Shown here piece by piece: positions 26,438 through 35,390 of a DNA stretch of 64,000 nt. Numbering within the stretch: position 1 is the stretch's first letter; every line of letters begins with the position of its first letter. The notes under the pieces were generated by a model. The model saw only the letters and a program-made list of their open reading frames with translations. It had not been told where the DNA came from and searched no databases. A program made the position numbers and the translations under genes. The DNA comes from Pseudomonas sp. Teo4 (lineage in GTDB: Bacteria; Pseudomonadota; Gammaproteobacteria; Pseudomonadales; Pseudomonadaceae). The DNA lies in assembly GCF_034387475.1 (NCBI RefSeq), contig NZ_JAXCIL010000001.1:2356001-2420000 (forward strand), written 5' to 3'.

Positions 26438-27081
26438 GCCATTCGCGCCTGCTCGATCAGTGGGTCCAGGCCCTGAGCGTCAAAGCTGAGCCCGCTCAGT
26501 GCAGGGTGAGCACTGACAACACGAATTCGGTGTGCGCCTTTGAGCACCTTGATCTGTTCAATGGCTGCCAAGCCGCGCCCGGCATCCAGTACCTGGCCGT
26601 TGTCCATGACCTGCCAAGGCAAGTTGTTGGTTGCCCCTTTCTCGGTCAGCAATTGCACCTGGACTCGGTTGCCCACTACGGGCTGCCCCATGAGCAATTG
26701 CAGCCTGGAGATATTCTGCACACAACTGATCACCAACCAGGGTCGCGGCTCAGCGGCCACGATGGCAGGTGCCGAAATGCTCAGGCGTCGTTGCCCAGGC
26801 GGCCCATCGGCCTGGGTGTGGATGTGGAACGTGAAATCATCTGGCGTCCGCACGACTTCATCGGCCATGACCGGCGCCAGGTCCACAACACCAAGCTCTG
26901 GGTTTGACCACTTTCTGGAAGTTGCATGGACACGCGAGGGCGTCCCGGCGGCCTTGTCAAAACAGGCCAGCCGCTCCAGGTTCGAGACAATCCGCGTGCA
27001 GTCACTTGCAGGGTTTGCCCATCCGCGCTCCAGCACTGAAAAGAGTGCAAGGCCCAGCACAAAAGTCCCTTTTCTGACCAT
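26425..27081 (-). CDS. T6SS-associated VasI/TagO-family protein
   Basis: 218 residues from the ATG at 27081, which has GGGAG 8 bases upstream; the frame is open further but without a site. A signal sequence ('KGTFVLGLALFSVLERGWA') precedes 'DCTRIVSNLERLACFDKAAG', the N-terminal signature of VasI/TagO proteins (the 'C-x-x-I-x-x-x-x-x-R-L-x-C-F/Y-D' pattern). The rest is beta-rich ('PWLVISCVQNISRLQLLMGQPVVG', 'WQVMDNGQVLDAGRGLAAIE'). TagO-type proteins are periplasmic accessories coupled to TssA and the envelope complex. First gene of the leftward unit. Confidence 0.85.
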   Translation of the reverse strand: MVRKGTFVLGLALFSVLERGWANPASDCTRIVSNLERLACFDKAAGTPSRVHATSRKWSNPELGVVDLAPVMADEVVRTPDDFTFHIHTQADGPPGQRRLSISAPAIVAAEPRPWLVISCVQNISRLQLLMGQPVVGNRVQVQLLTEKGATNNLPWQVMDNGQVLDAGRGLAAIEQIKVLKGAHRIRVVSAHPALSGLSFDAQGLDPLIEQARMACHW

Positions 27082-27437
27082 CGTCAAGGCTCCCTTAGCC
27101 TGTAACAAACAACGTACCCGATACAACTTTCCATCGCCTACCAATCCTATCTGGCAAGCTTCGAAGCCAAGAGACTAAACACATACCCAGCGGCATACAA
27201 ATAAATATTAACTTACATTTTTAAACTCGACCGGACAGCACTTCTCGAGGCATACCTTAAAAACAAGAGCACACCAGCCAAGTATCAGCCACATGCAATC
27301 ATACCTATAAAACGGAAACCTCCTACAAACCAACCACAACATTAAACAGCAGGCACGAAATTTCCCACAAACAAGTAACTCCTAAGACATTTATGTAGGA
27401 ACCACCCTACAAAAATAAACATAAGGACATGTAGTCA
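27082..27437. other. AT-rich divergent promoter region of the T6SS
   Basis: This 356-base region separates the two T6SS operons and is clearly more AT-rich than the genes around it. It contains a perfect palindrome GCTTCGAAGC (27158-27167), a hairpin TGTAGG/CCTACA (27394-27411) and an A-rich CA-type motif before the tssB ribosome-binding site. No sigma-54 promoter with correct spacing was found, and no gene is seen. Confidence 0.55.
27394..27427 (+). promoter_or_regulatory. Hairpin plus AANAANAA motif in the tssB leader (possible Hfq/Crc target)
   Basis: TGTAGG (27394-27399) and CCTACA (27406-27411) form a 6-bp stem. AAAAATAA at 27411-27418 fits the Hfq/Crc target pattern AANAANAA and sits 5 bases upstream of the AAGGA at 27423-27427. 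This would put the first sheath gene under carbon-source control; it is a motif match only. Confidence 0.4.
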
Positions 27438-27941
27438 ATGAGTAAAAGCACAGGTTCCGTCGCGCCCAAAGAACGCATAAACATCAAATATGTGCCTGCC
27501 ACTGGGGGCGAACAGGCAGAAATCGAATTGCCCCACAAGATGCTGATCATGGGTGACTTCGGGCTTGACGAGCCGAGCCCTCTGGAGGACCGTCAGCTCC
27601 TGGGCATCGACAAGCACAGCTTCAACAACGTGCTTCGCGATGCCGATGTCGCCCTGAATCTGTCAGTCCCCTCGTCACTCGATGCAGCCCCGGAAGCCGA
27701 GCTGACTGTGAACCTGCAATTCAAATCGGTCAACGATTTCAGCCCGGATCAGGTTGCACGCCAAGTACCTGAATTAAGCAAGCTGCTCGACTTGCGCGAG
27801 GCGTTGGTGGCGCTCAAGAGCCCACTGGGCAACGTTCCGGCTTTTCGCAAGCAATTGCAGCAGCTGCTCAACAATGAGCAAGCCCGAGCGCAGCTCGCCC
27901 AAGAGCTGGGGCTGGCGATCGAGGCTAACCCAACAGATTGA
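27438..27941 (+). CDS. tssB: T6SS contractile sheath small subunit TssB (VipA)
   Basis: 167 residues, usual length. 'KERINIKYVPATGGEQAEIELPHKMLIMGDF' and 'LLGIDKHSFNNVLRDADVALNL' are diagnostic, followed by 'LTVNLQFKSVNDFSPDQVARQVPELSKLLDLREALVALK'. TssB pairs with TssC to build the cytoplasmic sheath that contracts to fire the tube. First gene of the rightward unit; tssC follows after 60 bases. Confidence 0.95.
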   Translation: MSKSTGSVAPKERINIKYVPATGGEQAEIELPHKMLIMGDFGLDEPSPLEDRQLLGIDKHSFNNVLRDADVALNLSVPSSLDAAPEAELTVNLQFKSVNDFSPDQVARQVPELSKLLDLREALVALKSPLGNVPAFRKQLQQLLNNEQARAQLAQELGLAIEANPTD

Positions 27942-28001
27942 GGTCTCACGAACACTGAGATCGCGCTAATAAAAAACCAGGCAGACAGCGGAGCGTCATA
28001 T

Positions 28002-29492
28002 ATGCCAAGCGAGAACCGCACAACACAGTTATCCGAAACAACCACCGACACCATCGGTGACGCTAACCTGCTCGACCAGATAATGGCCGAGACCATGCTG
28101 AGGCCCCACCAGGAAGGTTATCTTGTCGCCCGACAAGGCGTAGCTGCGTTCATTTCGGAATTGCTCAAGAACGGCGATCAGGCTCCCGTTATCAACAAGC
28201 ACCGAGTTGACCAGATGATTTCAGAGATAGACCGAATTCTCAGCAAGCAGATGGATGCCATCCTGCATCATCCCGACTACCAGCAGCTTGAATCGGCCTG
28301 GCGTAGTCTGAAACTTCTGGTGGACCGGACTGACTTTCGCGAAAACATCAAACTTGAAGTGCTGCACGTGAGCAAGACCGACTTGCTCGAAGATTTTGAG
28401 AACGCAGCGGACATTACCAGCAGTGGGCTCTACAAGCATGTCTACACGGCCGGCTATGGCCAGTTTGGTGGAGAACCGGTTGCTGCGATGGTTGGCAACT
28501 ACCACTTCGGCCCCTCTTCCCCGGATATAAAACTGCTGAGTTATGTGGCCTCGGTGGGTGCCATGGCCCATGCCCCCTTCATCGCTGCACCCGCGCCCGA
28601 ATTTTTCAATCTGAGCAGTTTTGAAGACCTGCCCAATCTGAAGGAGATCAAGGATATCTTCGCTGGCCCACGCCATGCCAAGTGGCGCGCATTCCGCGAC
28701 AGTGAAGATGCACGCCATACCGCTCTGGTCGCCCCCCGCTTCATGCTGCGTCCGGTTTACCACCCTCAGGAGCAACCGATCTGCAGCTTCAACTATGAAG
28801 AAGGGATCGACGGCCAACATCGCAATTACCTCTGGGGCAATGCCGCGTTTCTGATGGCCAGCTGCATCAACGACAGCTTTGCCCGCTACCGCTGGTGCCC
28901 CAACATCATTGGTCCCCAATCCGGCGGTGCGATCGAGGACCTGCCTGTCCACCTGTATGAATCCCTTGGGCAGTTGCAAGCCAAGATCCCCACCGAGGTG
29001 CTGATTTCCGACCGCAAGGAATTCGAGCTGGCCGAAGAAGGCTTCATCGCCCTCACCATGCGCAAAGGCGCGGATAACGCGGCGTTTTTCTCGGCCAACT
29101 CCGTGCAAAAACCGAAGTCGTTCCCCAGAACACCGGAAGGCCAGCAGGCGCAGACCAACTACAAGCTCGGAACCCAGTTGCCTTATCTGTTCATCGTCAA
29201 CCGTCTGGCCCACTACATCAAGGTGCTGCAGCGTGAACAGATCGGTAGCTGGAAAGAGCGTAGCGACCTGCAGAACGAACTCAACAAGTGGATCAAGCAG
29301 TACATCGCAGACCAGGAAAACCCTTCAGCCGATGTGCGCAGCCGCCGACCGTTGCGCGCAGCGAAGGTAGAGGTGTCCGATGTTGCGGGGGATCCCGGCT
29401 GGTACCAGGTGTCGCTCGCCGTGCGCCCTCACTTCAAGTACATGGGGGCGAACTTCGAGATCTCTCTGGTCGGTCGGCTCGACACGCAATGA
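28002..29492 (+). CDS. tssC: T6SS contractile sheath large subunit TssC (VipB)
   Basis: 496 residues. Sheath core features include 'HHPDYQQLESAWRSLKLLVDRTDF', 'GEPVAAMVGNYHFGPSSPDI', 'SVGAMAHAPFIAAPAPEFF', 'RYRWCPNIIGPQSGGAIEDLPVHLY' and the C-terminal 'VSLAVRPHFKYMGANFEISLVGRLD'. The N-terminal helix of TssC is the contact site for ClpV in systems that have it; no ClpV gene is in this window. The stop overlaps the tssE start (ATGA). Confidence 0.95.
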   Translation: MPSENRTTQLSETTTDTIGDANLLDQIMAETMLRPHQEGYLVARQGVAAFISELLKNGDQAPVINKHRVDQMISEIDRILSKQMDAILHHPDYQQLESAWRSLKLLVDRTDFRENIKLEVLHVSKTDLLEDFENAADITSSGLYKHVYTAGYGQFGGEPVAAMVGNYHFGPSSPDIKLLSYVASVGAMAHAPFIAAPAPEFFNLSSFEDLPNLKEIKDIFAGPRHAKWRAFRDSEDARHTALVAPRFMLRPVYHPQEQPICSFNYEEGIDGQHRNYLWGNAAFLMASCINDSFARYRWCPNIIGPQSGGAIEDLPVHLYESLGQLQAKIPTEVLISDRKEFELAEEGFIALTMRKGADNAAFFSANSVQKPKSFPRTPEGQQAQTNYKLGTQLPYLFIVNRLAHYIKVLQREQIGSWKERSDLQNELNKWIKQYIADQENPSADVRSRRPLRAAKVEVSDVAGDPGWYQVSLAVRPHFKYMGANFEISLVGRLDTQ

Positions 29493-29899
29493 GTGGGCTA
29501 TTTCATCGACTTCAGATGCAAGCGCCCCCCAGTAGGCAGCACTCCCGGCGAGAAAACCTGCCACTCAAGGCAGAGGCCATCAAGCGCCATGTCGAAACGT
29601 TGCTCAACGCCCGCATGGGTTGCTCGCAAAGCAGCCCCGACCTGGGACTCAGCGACTTCAACGGGCACGCCTCGAACAGCGACGACCTGCTCAAGCAGGT
29701 GAGCAGGGATGTTCGCCGCATCATTCGCCGCTACGAACCGCGGATACAGGTGCAGTCATTACACAGTTTGCCGGATGCCAATGCTCCGCTGGAGCTGCAT
29801 ATGCGACTCGACTGCTTGATCACCGTCAACAACCACGCGGAGCAGTTGCAAATCGAGCTGCTGATCAACGGCCACAACCGCTACACCCGAGTGAGGTAA
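29489..29899 (+). CDS. tssE: T6SS baseplate protein TssE (gp25-like)
   Basis: 136 residues; the start is fixed by the ATGA overlap with tssC. The gp25-like part has 'AEAIKRHVETLLNARMGCSQ', 'DLGLSDFNG', 'VSRDVRRIIRRYEPRIQVQSL' and 'LHMRLDCLITVNN...LQIELLIN', including the conserved E/P-R region after the RR-I-x-x-YEPR segment. It is a wedge component linking baseplate and sheath. tssF begins 3 bases after its stop. Confidence 0.9.
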   Translation: MSGLFHRLQMQAPPSRQHSRRENLPLKAEAIKRHVETLLNARMGCSQSSPDLGLSDFNGHASNSDDLLKQVSRDVRRIIRRYEPRIQVQSLHSLPDANAPLELHMRLDCLITVNNHAEQLQIELLINGHNRYTRVR

Positions 29900-29902
29900 C
29901 CC

Positions 29903-31669
29903 ATGTCGTTAAAAGACCGCTTTAGCGAAGAGCTACGCTATTTGCGCCAACTGGGTGCTGACTTCGCACGGGACAACCCTCGGCTCGCACGTTTTCTGGG
30001 CGAGCAAAGTTGTGACCCCGACATTGAGCGCCTGTTGGAAGGTTTTGCCTTTCTGACCGCAAAACTGCGGCTGAAGCTTGAAGACGATTTGCCGGAGCTG
30101 ACGCACTCGATCTTGCAACTGCTCTGGCCTAACTACCTTCGCCCTCTGCCAAGCGCCACGATCATTCAGTTCACTGCACTGGAGCAGTCGCTCAGTGAGT
30201 CGCACAGTGTGCCCAAAGGCTCGCGTCTGTTCTCGCACCCGGTAGACGGCATCAGCTGCGAGTACCAGACCTGTACCGAGGTGAAACTGCACCCGTTCAA
30301 GATCACGGCGGCGAGCGCTAACCAAACACTTGAGCGCTCAAACATTCGCCTCGACCTCATGCCTCTGGTTGACCGCCCCCTGAACACGCTGGGCTGCGAC
30401 AGCGTAGAGTTCCATCTCAGTGGCGACGACCACAGTGCGCAGACCCTTTACCTGTGGCTGTCGCAATACCTCGAGCAAATCAGCGTGACCATCAATGGCA
30501 AGGCGCAGCGGCTCCCAGCCAGTGCCATTGTGTTTCCCGGTTTCAGCCCGCAGGAAGCCCTGCTGCCCTACCCACCCAATGTGTTCGATGGTTACAGGAT
30601 CATTCAGGAGTACTTTGCCTTTGCGCAACGCTTTCACTTTTTCAGCCTGACTGGGTTGGCGCAATGTTGGCCGGACGAGGCTAGCCATCTTGTGCGTATC
30701 GAGTTCACTTTCAGTCGTTCGCTACCCGAGTCGATCCGCGTCAACCAGAACCACTTCCGCTTGTTCTGCACACCAGCAGTCAATTTGTTCAAGCACAGCG
30801 CGGAGCCTATCGACCTGTCTGGCCGCACCGGCCTCGTGCCGCTGAAACCCTGCGGTCGGCAGCCGGATGCCTACGAAATCTTCAGCATCGACCAGGTAAC
30901 CAGTGCACGAACCTCGGCAGACCGCAGCGACACTGAGCAATTGCGGGTATTTCAGCCTTTTGAGTCTTTTGCCCATGAAATTGAACATGTTCAGGGGCGC
31001 ACGGCCTTGTACTACCGTTGCCGGGTCGAAGCGTCAATGCGCGATGACGGCGTCAACCACCGCATAGGCTTCGTACGCGCGGATGAGAGTGAGTACATCG
31101 GCCAGCTGGAGGTCGCCTCCGTTGACCTGACCTGCACCAACCGGGACTTGCCGATGGGGTTGGGCATCGGCGATATCAGCCTGCTGACCGAAGCGACCCC
31201 GCCACTGGCCACCTACCGCAATATCTGCCAACCAACCCGCCCTTATCGGCCGGTGCTGGACGGCCAGTTGCAATGGACCCTGATCTCCAACCTGTCACTC
31301 AATTACCTGTCGCTGCTCTCAGCCGAACCGCTCAAAGCAGTCATCCGCGCGTACGACTTCGCCGCCCTGCATGACCTTCAACATGCACGGGCCACTCGCA
31401 AACGCCTCGATGGCATCGGTGAAGCACACACCGAACCACTGGACTGGACCATCAAAGGCCTGCCTATCCGCGGCCTGCGGACTCGCTTGAAACTGGATCA
31501 GGACGCCTTTCTTTGCGAAGGCGACCTTTACCTGTTCGGTTGTGTGCTTTCCCACTTCTTCGCCCTCTACGCCAGCACCAACTCTTTCCATCAGTTGGAA
31601 GTCATCAACACCACCAATAACGAGCGATACACATGGCCATTGCTGACCGGCAGACAACCACTGATCTAG
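29903..31669 (+). CDS. tssF: T6SS baseplate protein TssF
   Basis: 588 residues starting 'SLKDRFSEELRYLRQLGADFARDNPRLARFLG', the TssF/VasA signature, then 'DPDIERLLEGFAFLTAKLRLKLEDDLPELTHSILQLLWPNYLRPLPS'. Further conserved parts are 'NVFDGYRIIQEYFAFAQRFHFFSLTGL' and the C-terminal 'DLYLFGCVLSHFFALYASTNSFHQLEV'. TssF and TssG form the baseplate wedge. The last 37 bases overlap tssG. Confidence 0.95.
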   Translation: MSLKDRFSEELRYLRQLGADFARDNPRLARFLGEQSCDPDIERLLEGFAFLTAKLRLKLEDDLPELTHSILQLLWPNYLRPLPSATIIQFTALEQSLSESHSVPKGSRLFSHPVDGISCEYQTCTEVKLHPFKITAASANQTLERSNIRLDLMPLVDRPLNTLGCDSVEFHLSGDDHSAQTLYLWLSQYLEQISVTINGKAQRLPASAIVFPGFSPQEALLPYPPNVFDGYRIIQEYFAFAQRFHFFSLTGLAQCWPDEASHLVRIEFTFSRSLPESIRVNQNHFRLFCTPAVNLFKHSAEPIDLSGRTGLVPLKPCGRQPDAYEIFSIDQVTSARTSADRSDTEQLRVFQPFESFAHEIEHVQGRTALYYRCRVEASMRDDGVNHRIGFVRADESEYIGQLEVASVDLTCTNRDLPMGLGIGDISLLTEATPPLATYRNICQPTRPYRPVLDGQLQWTLISNLSLNYLSLLSAEPLKAVIRAYDFAALHDLQHARATRKRLDGIGEAHTEPLDWTIKGLPIRGLRTRLKLDQDAFLCEGDLYLFGCVLSHFFALYASTNSFHQLEVINTTNNERYTWPLLTGRQPLI

Positions 31670-32661
31670 CCGACACTTTGCTCGCCGAAGCCCATCAGCA
31701 CGGCTTTTTCCCGTTACTGGAACGGCTTCATGGCTTGCACGGTGACGACCTGGAGCCGAGGTGGCCCAACGATGCCACCCGCTTGCGCTTGCGGCTGGCC
31801 AGCGACCCAAGCCTGGCATTTCCAGTGGCTGACGTTTTGAACGCAGAGCGCTTCGCATCACCGACAGGTAGCGAAGCGATCTTGCGCTACCGCGTCTGCA
31901 CCACGTTCCTGGGGCTGCATGGCACGGACTCACCATTGCCCAACTATTACCTGGAACAACTGGCCTACGAACACGCGCAAGGCATCGGGTTGCGCCCGGC
32001 ATTCTTCGATTTTTTCAACCACTACCTGCTGAGTCTGTTGCACCGCATCTGGCGCAAATACCGCTATTACATCCGCTTCCAAACCCTGGCTGAAGATCAG
32101 TTTTCACGCTACGTATTTGCATTGCTCGGCCTCAACAACGAACAACTGCGCGGTGAAACCGCCCTGCCCTGGAGCCGTTTGCTCAGCTTTGCCGGCGTCA
32201 TCGCCAGCCGTAGCCGCGCGCCAGGTACAGTGGCCGGGATCATCGCCCATTGCTTTGACCTCGGGTCCGTCCAGATCCGTGAGTTCGAAAGACGCTCCGT
32301 ACCCCTGGCCAGGCGACAACGGTTTTGCCTTGGGCGCTGTAACGGTCAGTTGGGTACTGACTTTGTGCTGGGTGAACGCACATTCACCCGCAGTAGCAAG
32401 TTCACCATCCTGATCAGTGACCTCGAACTCTCGCAACTGCAAACGCTGTTGCCCTGCGGCGTGAACTTCAGCCGATTGCGCGCCCTGATCGACTTCCTCT
32501 TGCGCGATGGCCTGGCCTACGACCTGGAACTGCGCCTCAAACCTCACGCACTCACGCCACTTTGCTTGCAGCGCACCCAGGGTGCTCAATTGGGCTGGAC
32601 CAGCTTCATTGACAACGCTCAAGGCAGCAGCCCTGTGGTGCGGATCAGGGGGCGCGCATGA
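31633..32661 (+). CDS. tssG: T6SS baseplate protein TssG
   Basis: 342 residues. 'FFPLLERLHGLHGDDLEPRWPNDATRLRLRLASDPSLAFP' is the TssG N-terminus; 'CTTFLGLHGTDSPLPNYYLEQLAYE', 'FFDFFNHYLLSLLHRIWRKYRYY' and the basic C-terminal strand set follow. The start lies inside the end of tssF, and its stop overlaps the FHA gene (ATGA), so translation is coupled along the unit. Confidence 0.93.
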   Translation: MAIADRQTTTDLADTLLAEAHQHGFFPLLERLHGLHGDDLEPRWPNDATRLRLRLASDPSLAFPVADVLNAERFASPTGSEAILRYRVCTTFLGLHGTDSPLPNYYLEQLAYEHAQGIGLRPAFFDFFNHYLLSLLHRIWRKYRYYIRFQTLAEDQFSRYVFALLGLNNEQLRGETALPWSRLLSFAGVIASRSRAPGTVAGIIAHCFDLGSVQIREFERRSVPLARRQRFCLGRCNGQLGTDFVLGERTFTRSSKFTILISDLELSQLQTLLPCGVNFSRLRALIDFLLRDGLAYDLELRLKPHALTPLCLQRTQGAQLGWTSFIDNAQGSSPVVRIRGRA

Positions 32662-33215
32662 CCCTGTTGACCCTGAATATCGTAAACACCAGGCACGTTT
32701 TAGCGGCTGAGGCTGTCAGCCATCAGTTCGACAAACGCGGCGGCACCATCGGAAGCCTGGGGGCCGATTGGCTGCTTCAGGACCGCGAACACCAGATACA
32801 GCCCGTTCACTGCGAGATCCGCTGGATTGAGAACACCTACTGCCTGATCGATCGCTGTGGCCAGACATCGCTCAACGGCAGCCGGCTCACGCTAGCGCCA
32901 TTTTCCCCGGTGCGGTTGCGCGAAGGTGATTGCCTTGGCGTCGGGGCTGTCTGGCTCTGCGTACACGCGCAGACAACCCGGCTGGAGCACTCGCTCGATG
33001 AGCTGTTCAAACCCCATCAGGGCGCCCTCGACACGCTCCTTGCGCAAGTACCCGTCAGTCACGGGCAAGACACACGTAAAACACCGTCGGCTCCTGTCGC
33101 AGACATCTGCGAAATGTTCGCACACGCCGACATCACGGACCCACTGGCGGCCATGGACGCACTATCGCAAACGCCCGTAGGCCAAGAACGCCGCCTTCAA
33201 GGAGAAAGGCCATGA
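32658..33215 (+). CDS. Short FHA-domain protein (TagH/Fha-like)
   Basis: 185 residues. The first 100 form an FHA-type beta-sandwich ('RGGTIGSLGADWLLQDREHQ' , 'VHCEIRWIENTYCLIDRCGQTSLNG', 'LREGDCLGVGAVWLCVH'), with the usual G-S/R-H/N-G pattern only partly conserved (no clear S-R-x-H arginine). The remainder is short and contains 'ADITDPLAAMDAL'. Typical T6SS Fha proteins are longer with a C-terminal TagH domain, so this looks reduced. No PpkA kinase or PppA phosphatase is in the window, which leaves its phospho-threonine partner unclear. Start overlaps tssG, stop overlaps tssJ. Confidence 0.8.
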   Translation: MTLLTLNIVNTRHVLAAEAVSHQFDKRGGTIGSLGADWLLQDREHQIQPVHCEIRWIENTYCLIDRCGQTSLNGSRLTLAPFSPVRLREGDCLGVGAVWLCVHAQTTRLEHSLDELFKPHQGALDTLLAQVPVSHGQDTRKTPSAPVADICEMFAHADITDPLAAMDALSQTPVGQERRLQGERP

Positions 33216-34000
33216 AGCTGCACCCACTGCTTGTCGTGCCGGTGCTGATGGCACTGGCCGGGATTGCAGGCTGCACCACAGCGAGTAAGTTGGGCCAGGT
33301 GCTGATGGACCCTTCAGTGCCCGTCGGGGCACTCCGAGACCAACCCAGCCAGATCGCCTTCAGCCTGCATGCCAGCCCTACCCAAAACAGCAATGCGCAC
33401 ACCCTCGATGCCGAAAAATACAACGGCGGCGCGACACCTGCCCCATACGCCATCAGCCTGAATGCTGGCGATATTCTTGAACTGACCGGAAAAGTCGAAA
33501 CCCTGCTGGAGTACCTTCACGACCAATTCCCAAGTCCGCCCCTGGTGGCCGCGGACGACGAGCAAGCAACCGTCCGCGCCATCACCGAGGAAAGCAGCCC
33601 CGGCAGTTACGGCAATCCAGCCTTGCCGCCCGAACTTCCCGGCCCGATGCCTGAATCGGCGGAGCAGCTCGCCACACCTGTAGCCATCAAAATTCTGCAA
33701 CTGCGTGACGATTCGCTGTTGCAGAACAGTGGCTATGAGCTTCTGGACGAAGACCCCGCCAAGGCGTTGCGCAGCACCTTCATACGCGCCGATGACTACG
33801 TGCTCGCGCCAGGTCAATTCAAGTTCGTAGGGTTCACAGCCATCGAGCCGGATACCCGTTTCATCGCCGTCATTGCCAACTACCGCGACAAAGAAAACGC
33901 CATCTGGCGACAGTCACTGCGTATAGCGCCTCGTGGCCACCAGATCGTGCTCGCCGTACTGCTCAACGACTCGCACGTGTTGCTCAAGGAGGAAAGCTGA
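33212..34000 (+). CDS. tssJ: T6SS outer-membrane lipoprotein TssJ
   Basis: 262 residues. A lipoprotein signal 'VLMALAGIAGC' places the lipidated cysteine at residue 21. After it come 'QIAFSLHASPTQNSNAHT', a central insertion rich in Pro/Glu, and the TssJ C-terminal strands 'PVAIKILQLRDDSLLQNSGY', 'DDYVLAPGQFKFVGFTAIEPDTRFIAVIANY'. Most TssJ proteins have about 150-190 residues; the extra length comes from about 80 residues between the first strand and 'KILQL'. TssJ anchors TssM to the outer membrane. The start overlaps the FHA gene. Confidence 0.88.
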   Translation: MKLHPLLVVPVLMALAGIAGCTTASKLGQVLMDPSVPVGALRDQPSQIAFSLHASPTQNSNAHTLDAEKYNGGATPAPYAISLNAGDILELTGKVETLLEYLHDQFPSPPLVAADDEQATVRAITEESSPGSYGNPALPPELPGPMPESAEQLATPVAIKILQLRDDSLLQNSGYELLDEDPAKALRSTFIRADDYVLAPGQFKFVGFTAIEPDTRFIAVIANYRDKENAIWRQSLRIAPRGHQIVLAVLLNDSHVLLKEES

Positions 34001-34051
34001 TGCACCTGCCCTTTGTCCTCCACACCTTTGCCCACCTGATCAGGAGCCCCC

Positions 34052-35389
34052 ATGAGCTCACGTAACCCCGTACTCTGGCCTGAGGGCTTGTTCGTCAAAC
34101 CCCAGCATTTCCAGCAACTGGTGAGGGCCGGCGAAGCGGCTGTGCATCAGCGTCTGAGTAGCCTCGACAGTGCATTCTTCGGCTTCAGCGAATTGCAATT
34201 GAACGACGAGTACCTGAGCCTGGGCAAAGTGGCGATCACGCGGGCACGGGGCATCATGCCGGACGGTACAACGTTCGATATTCCCGGAGACTTGCCGCCG
34301 CCACCACCGCTGGAATTTCATGAAGAAGCGAGCCAGGGCAACGAAGTCTACCTGTGCCTGCCGCTGCGCACCGAGGGAGGCCGAGAGGTGAGCTGGCCTG
34401 AAAGCGCCGCCAACTACCGCTATATCGCCCAATCCCATGAAATCAAGGACACCCACAGCACCGACGGTGACCTGGTGATGGTGGACCTGGCAATTCCCAA
34501 CTTTCAACTCAAACGCCAGAGCGCGGACAACAGTGCCTACACCCGCCTTGCCGTTGCACGGGTATTGGAAAAACGCCCGGATGGCGGCCTGCTGCTTGAC
34601 GAGGCGCTGTACCCCACCAGTGTCTCGGTTCAGGCAGTGCCGGCGCTCAAACGCTTCCTCGATGAAATCACCCATACGCTGCGCGAACGTGCGCGTAACC
34701 TTGCGATGCGTATCGGCGCCTCCGGACAGTCGGGCATTGCCGACATACGGGACTTCAACCTGCTACAGGCCATGAATCGCTGGTGGCCCTGTTTCCAGCA
34801 TCTGGCACGCCAACCCCACACCCACCCTGAGCAACTGTTCATCGCCATGAGCCAAGCCTGTGGCGAACTGGTGACCTTTACCGATGAGTCTCGGCTACCG
34901 CAGGAACATCCGGCCTATCAACACACGGCCTTGCGTGAATCATTCAAGCCGCTGGAAGACACGCTGCGCCGCACCCTGAGCATCGTGTTGCAACCCAGAG
35001 CCATTTCGCTACCGCTTCAACGCCAGGCATACGGCAAATTGAGCGCGATGCTGGAAGACCGTCGCTTACTCGAAGAGGCGGAGTTCATTCTGGCGGTGCG
35101 TGCCAACCTGCCACCCGACACCTTGCGCCAGCAGTTCCTGCAATTGGCCAAGGTCACCGCGCTGGACGCTTTACCTGACCTCGTGCGCCTGCAACTGCCG
35201 GGTATCGCGCTACGACCGCTACCTGTGGCGCCCCGCGAACTGCCTTTCCATGCCGGTTACAGCTACTTCGAACTCGACCGGCGCGACGCCGCCTGGAGCG
35301 TGATGAAGGGCAGTAGCGGGTTCGGCTTGCACTTTGCCGGTGAGTTCCCAGGGCTCGAGCTTGAGCTATGGGCCATCAGGAGCGAATGA
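34052..35389 (+). CDS. tssK: T6SS baseplate adaptor TssK
   Basis: 445 residues starting 'NPVLWPEGLFVKPQHFQQLVR', the TssK signature. 'GIMPDGTTFDIPGD', 'DLAIPNFQLKRQSAD', 'YTRLAVARVLEKR' and the C-terminal receptor-binding-like region 'GYSYFELDRRDAAWSVMKGSSGFGLHFAGEFPGLELELWAI' are conserved. TssK trimers connect the TssEFG wedge to the TssLM membrane complex. AGGAG lies 6 bases before the ATG; tssL follows after one base beyond the stop. Confidence 0.95.
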   Translation: MSSRNPVLWPEGLFVKPQHFQQLVRAGEAAVHQRLSSLDSAFFGFSELQLNDEYLSLGKVAITRARGIMPDGTTFDIPGDLPPPPPLEFHEEASQGNEVYLCLPLRTEGGREVSWPESAANYRYIAQSHEIKDTHSTDGDLVMVDLAIPNFQLKRQSADNSAYTRLAVARVLEKRPDGGLLLDEALYPTSVSVQAVPALKRFLDEITHTLRERARNLAMRIGASGQSGIADIRDFNLLQAMNRWWPCFQHLARQPHTHPEQLFIAMSQACGELVTFTDESRLPQEHPAYQHTALRESFKPLEDTLRRTLSIVLQPRAISLPLQRQAYGKLSAMLEDRRLLEEAEFILAVRANLPPDTLRQQFLQLAKVTALDALPDLVRLQLPGIALRPLPVAPRELPFHAGYSYFELDRRDAAWSVMKGSSGFGLHFAGEFPGLELELWAIRSE

Positions 35390-35390
35390 C

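Noticed and set aside
27152..27168. Sigma-54-like TGGCAAG...GC in the T6SS divergent region
   Set aside because: Spacing is again off by one base; the sequence is better described as the palindrome GCTTCGAAGC.
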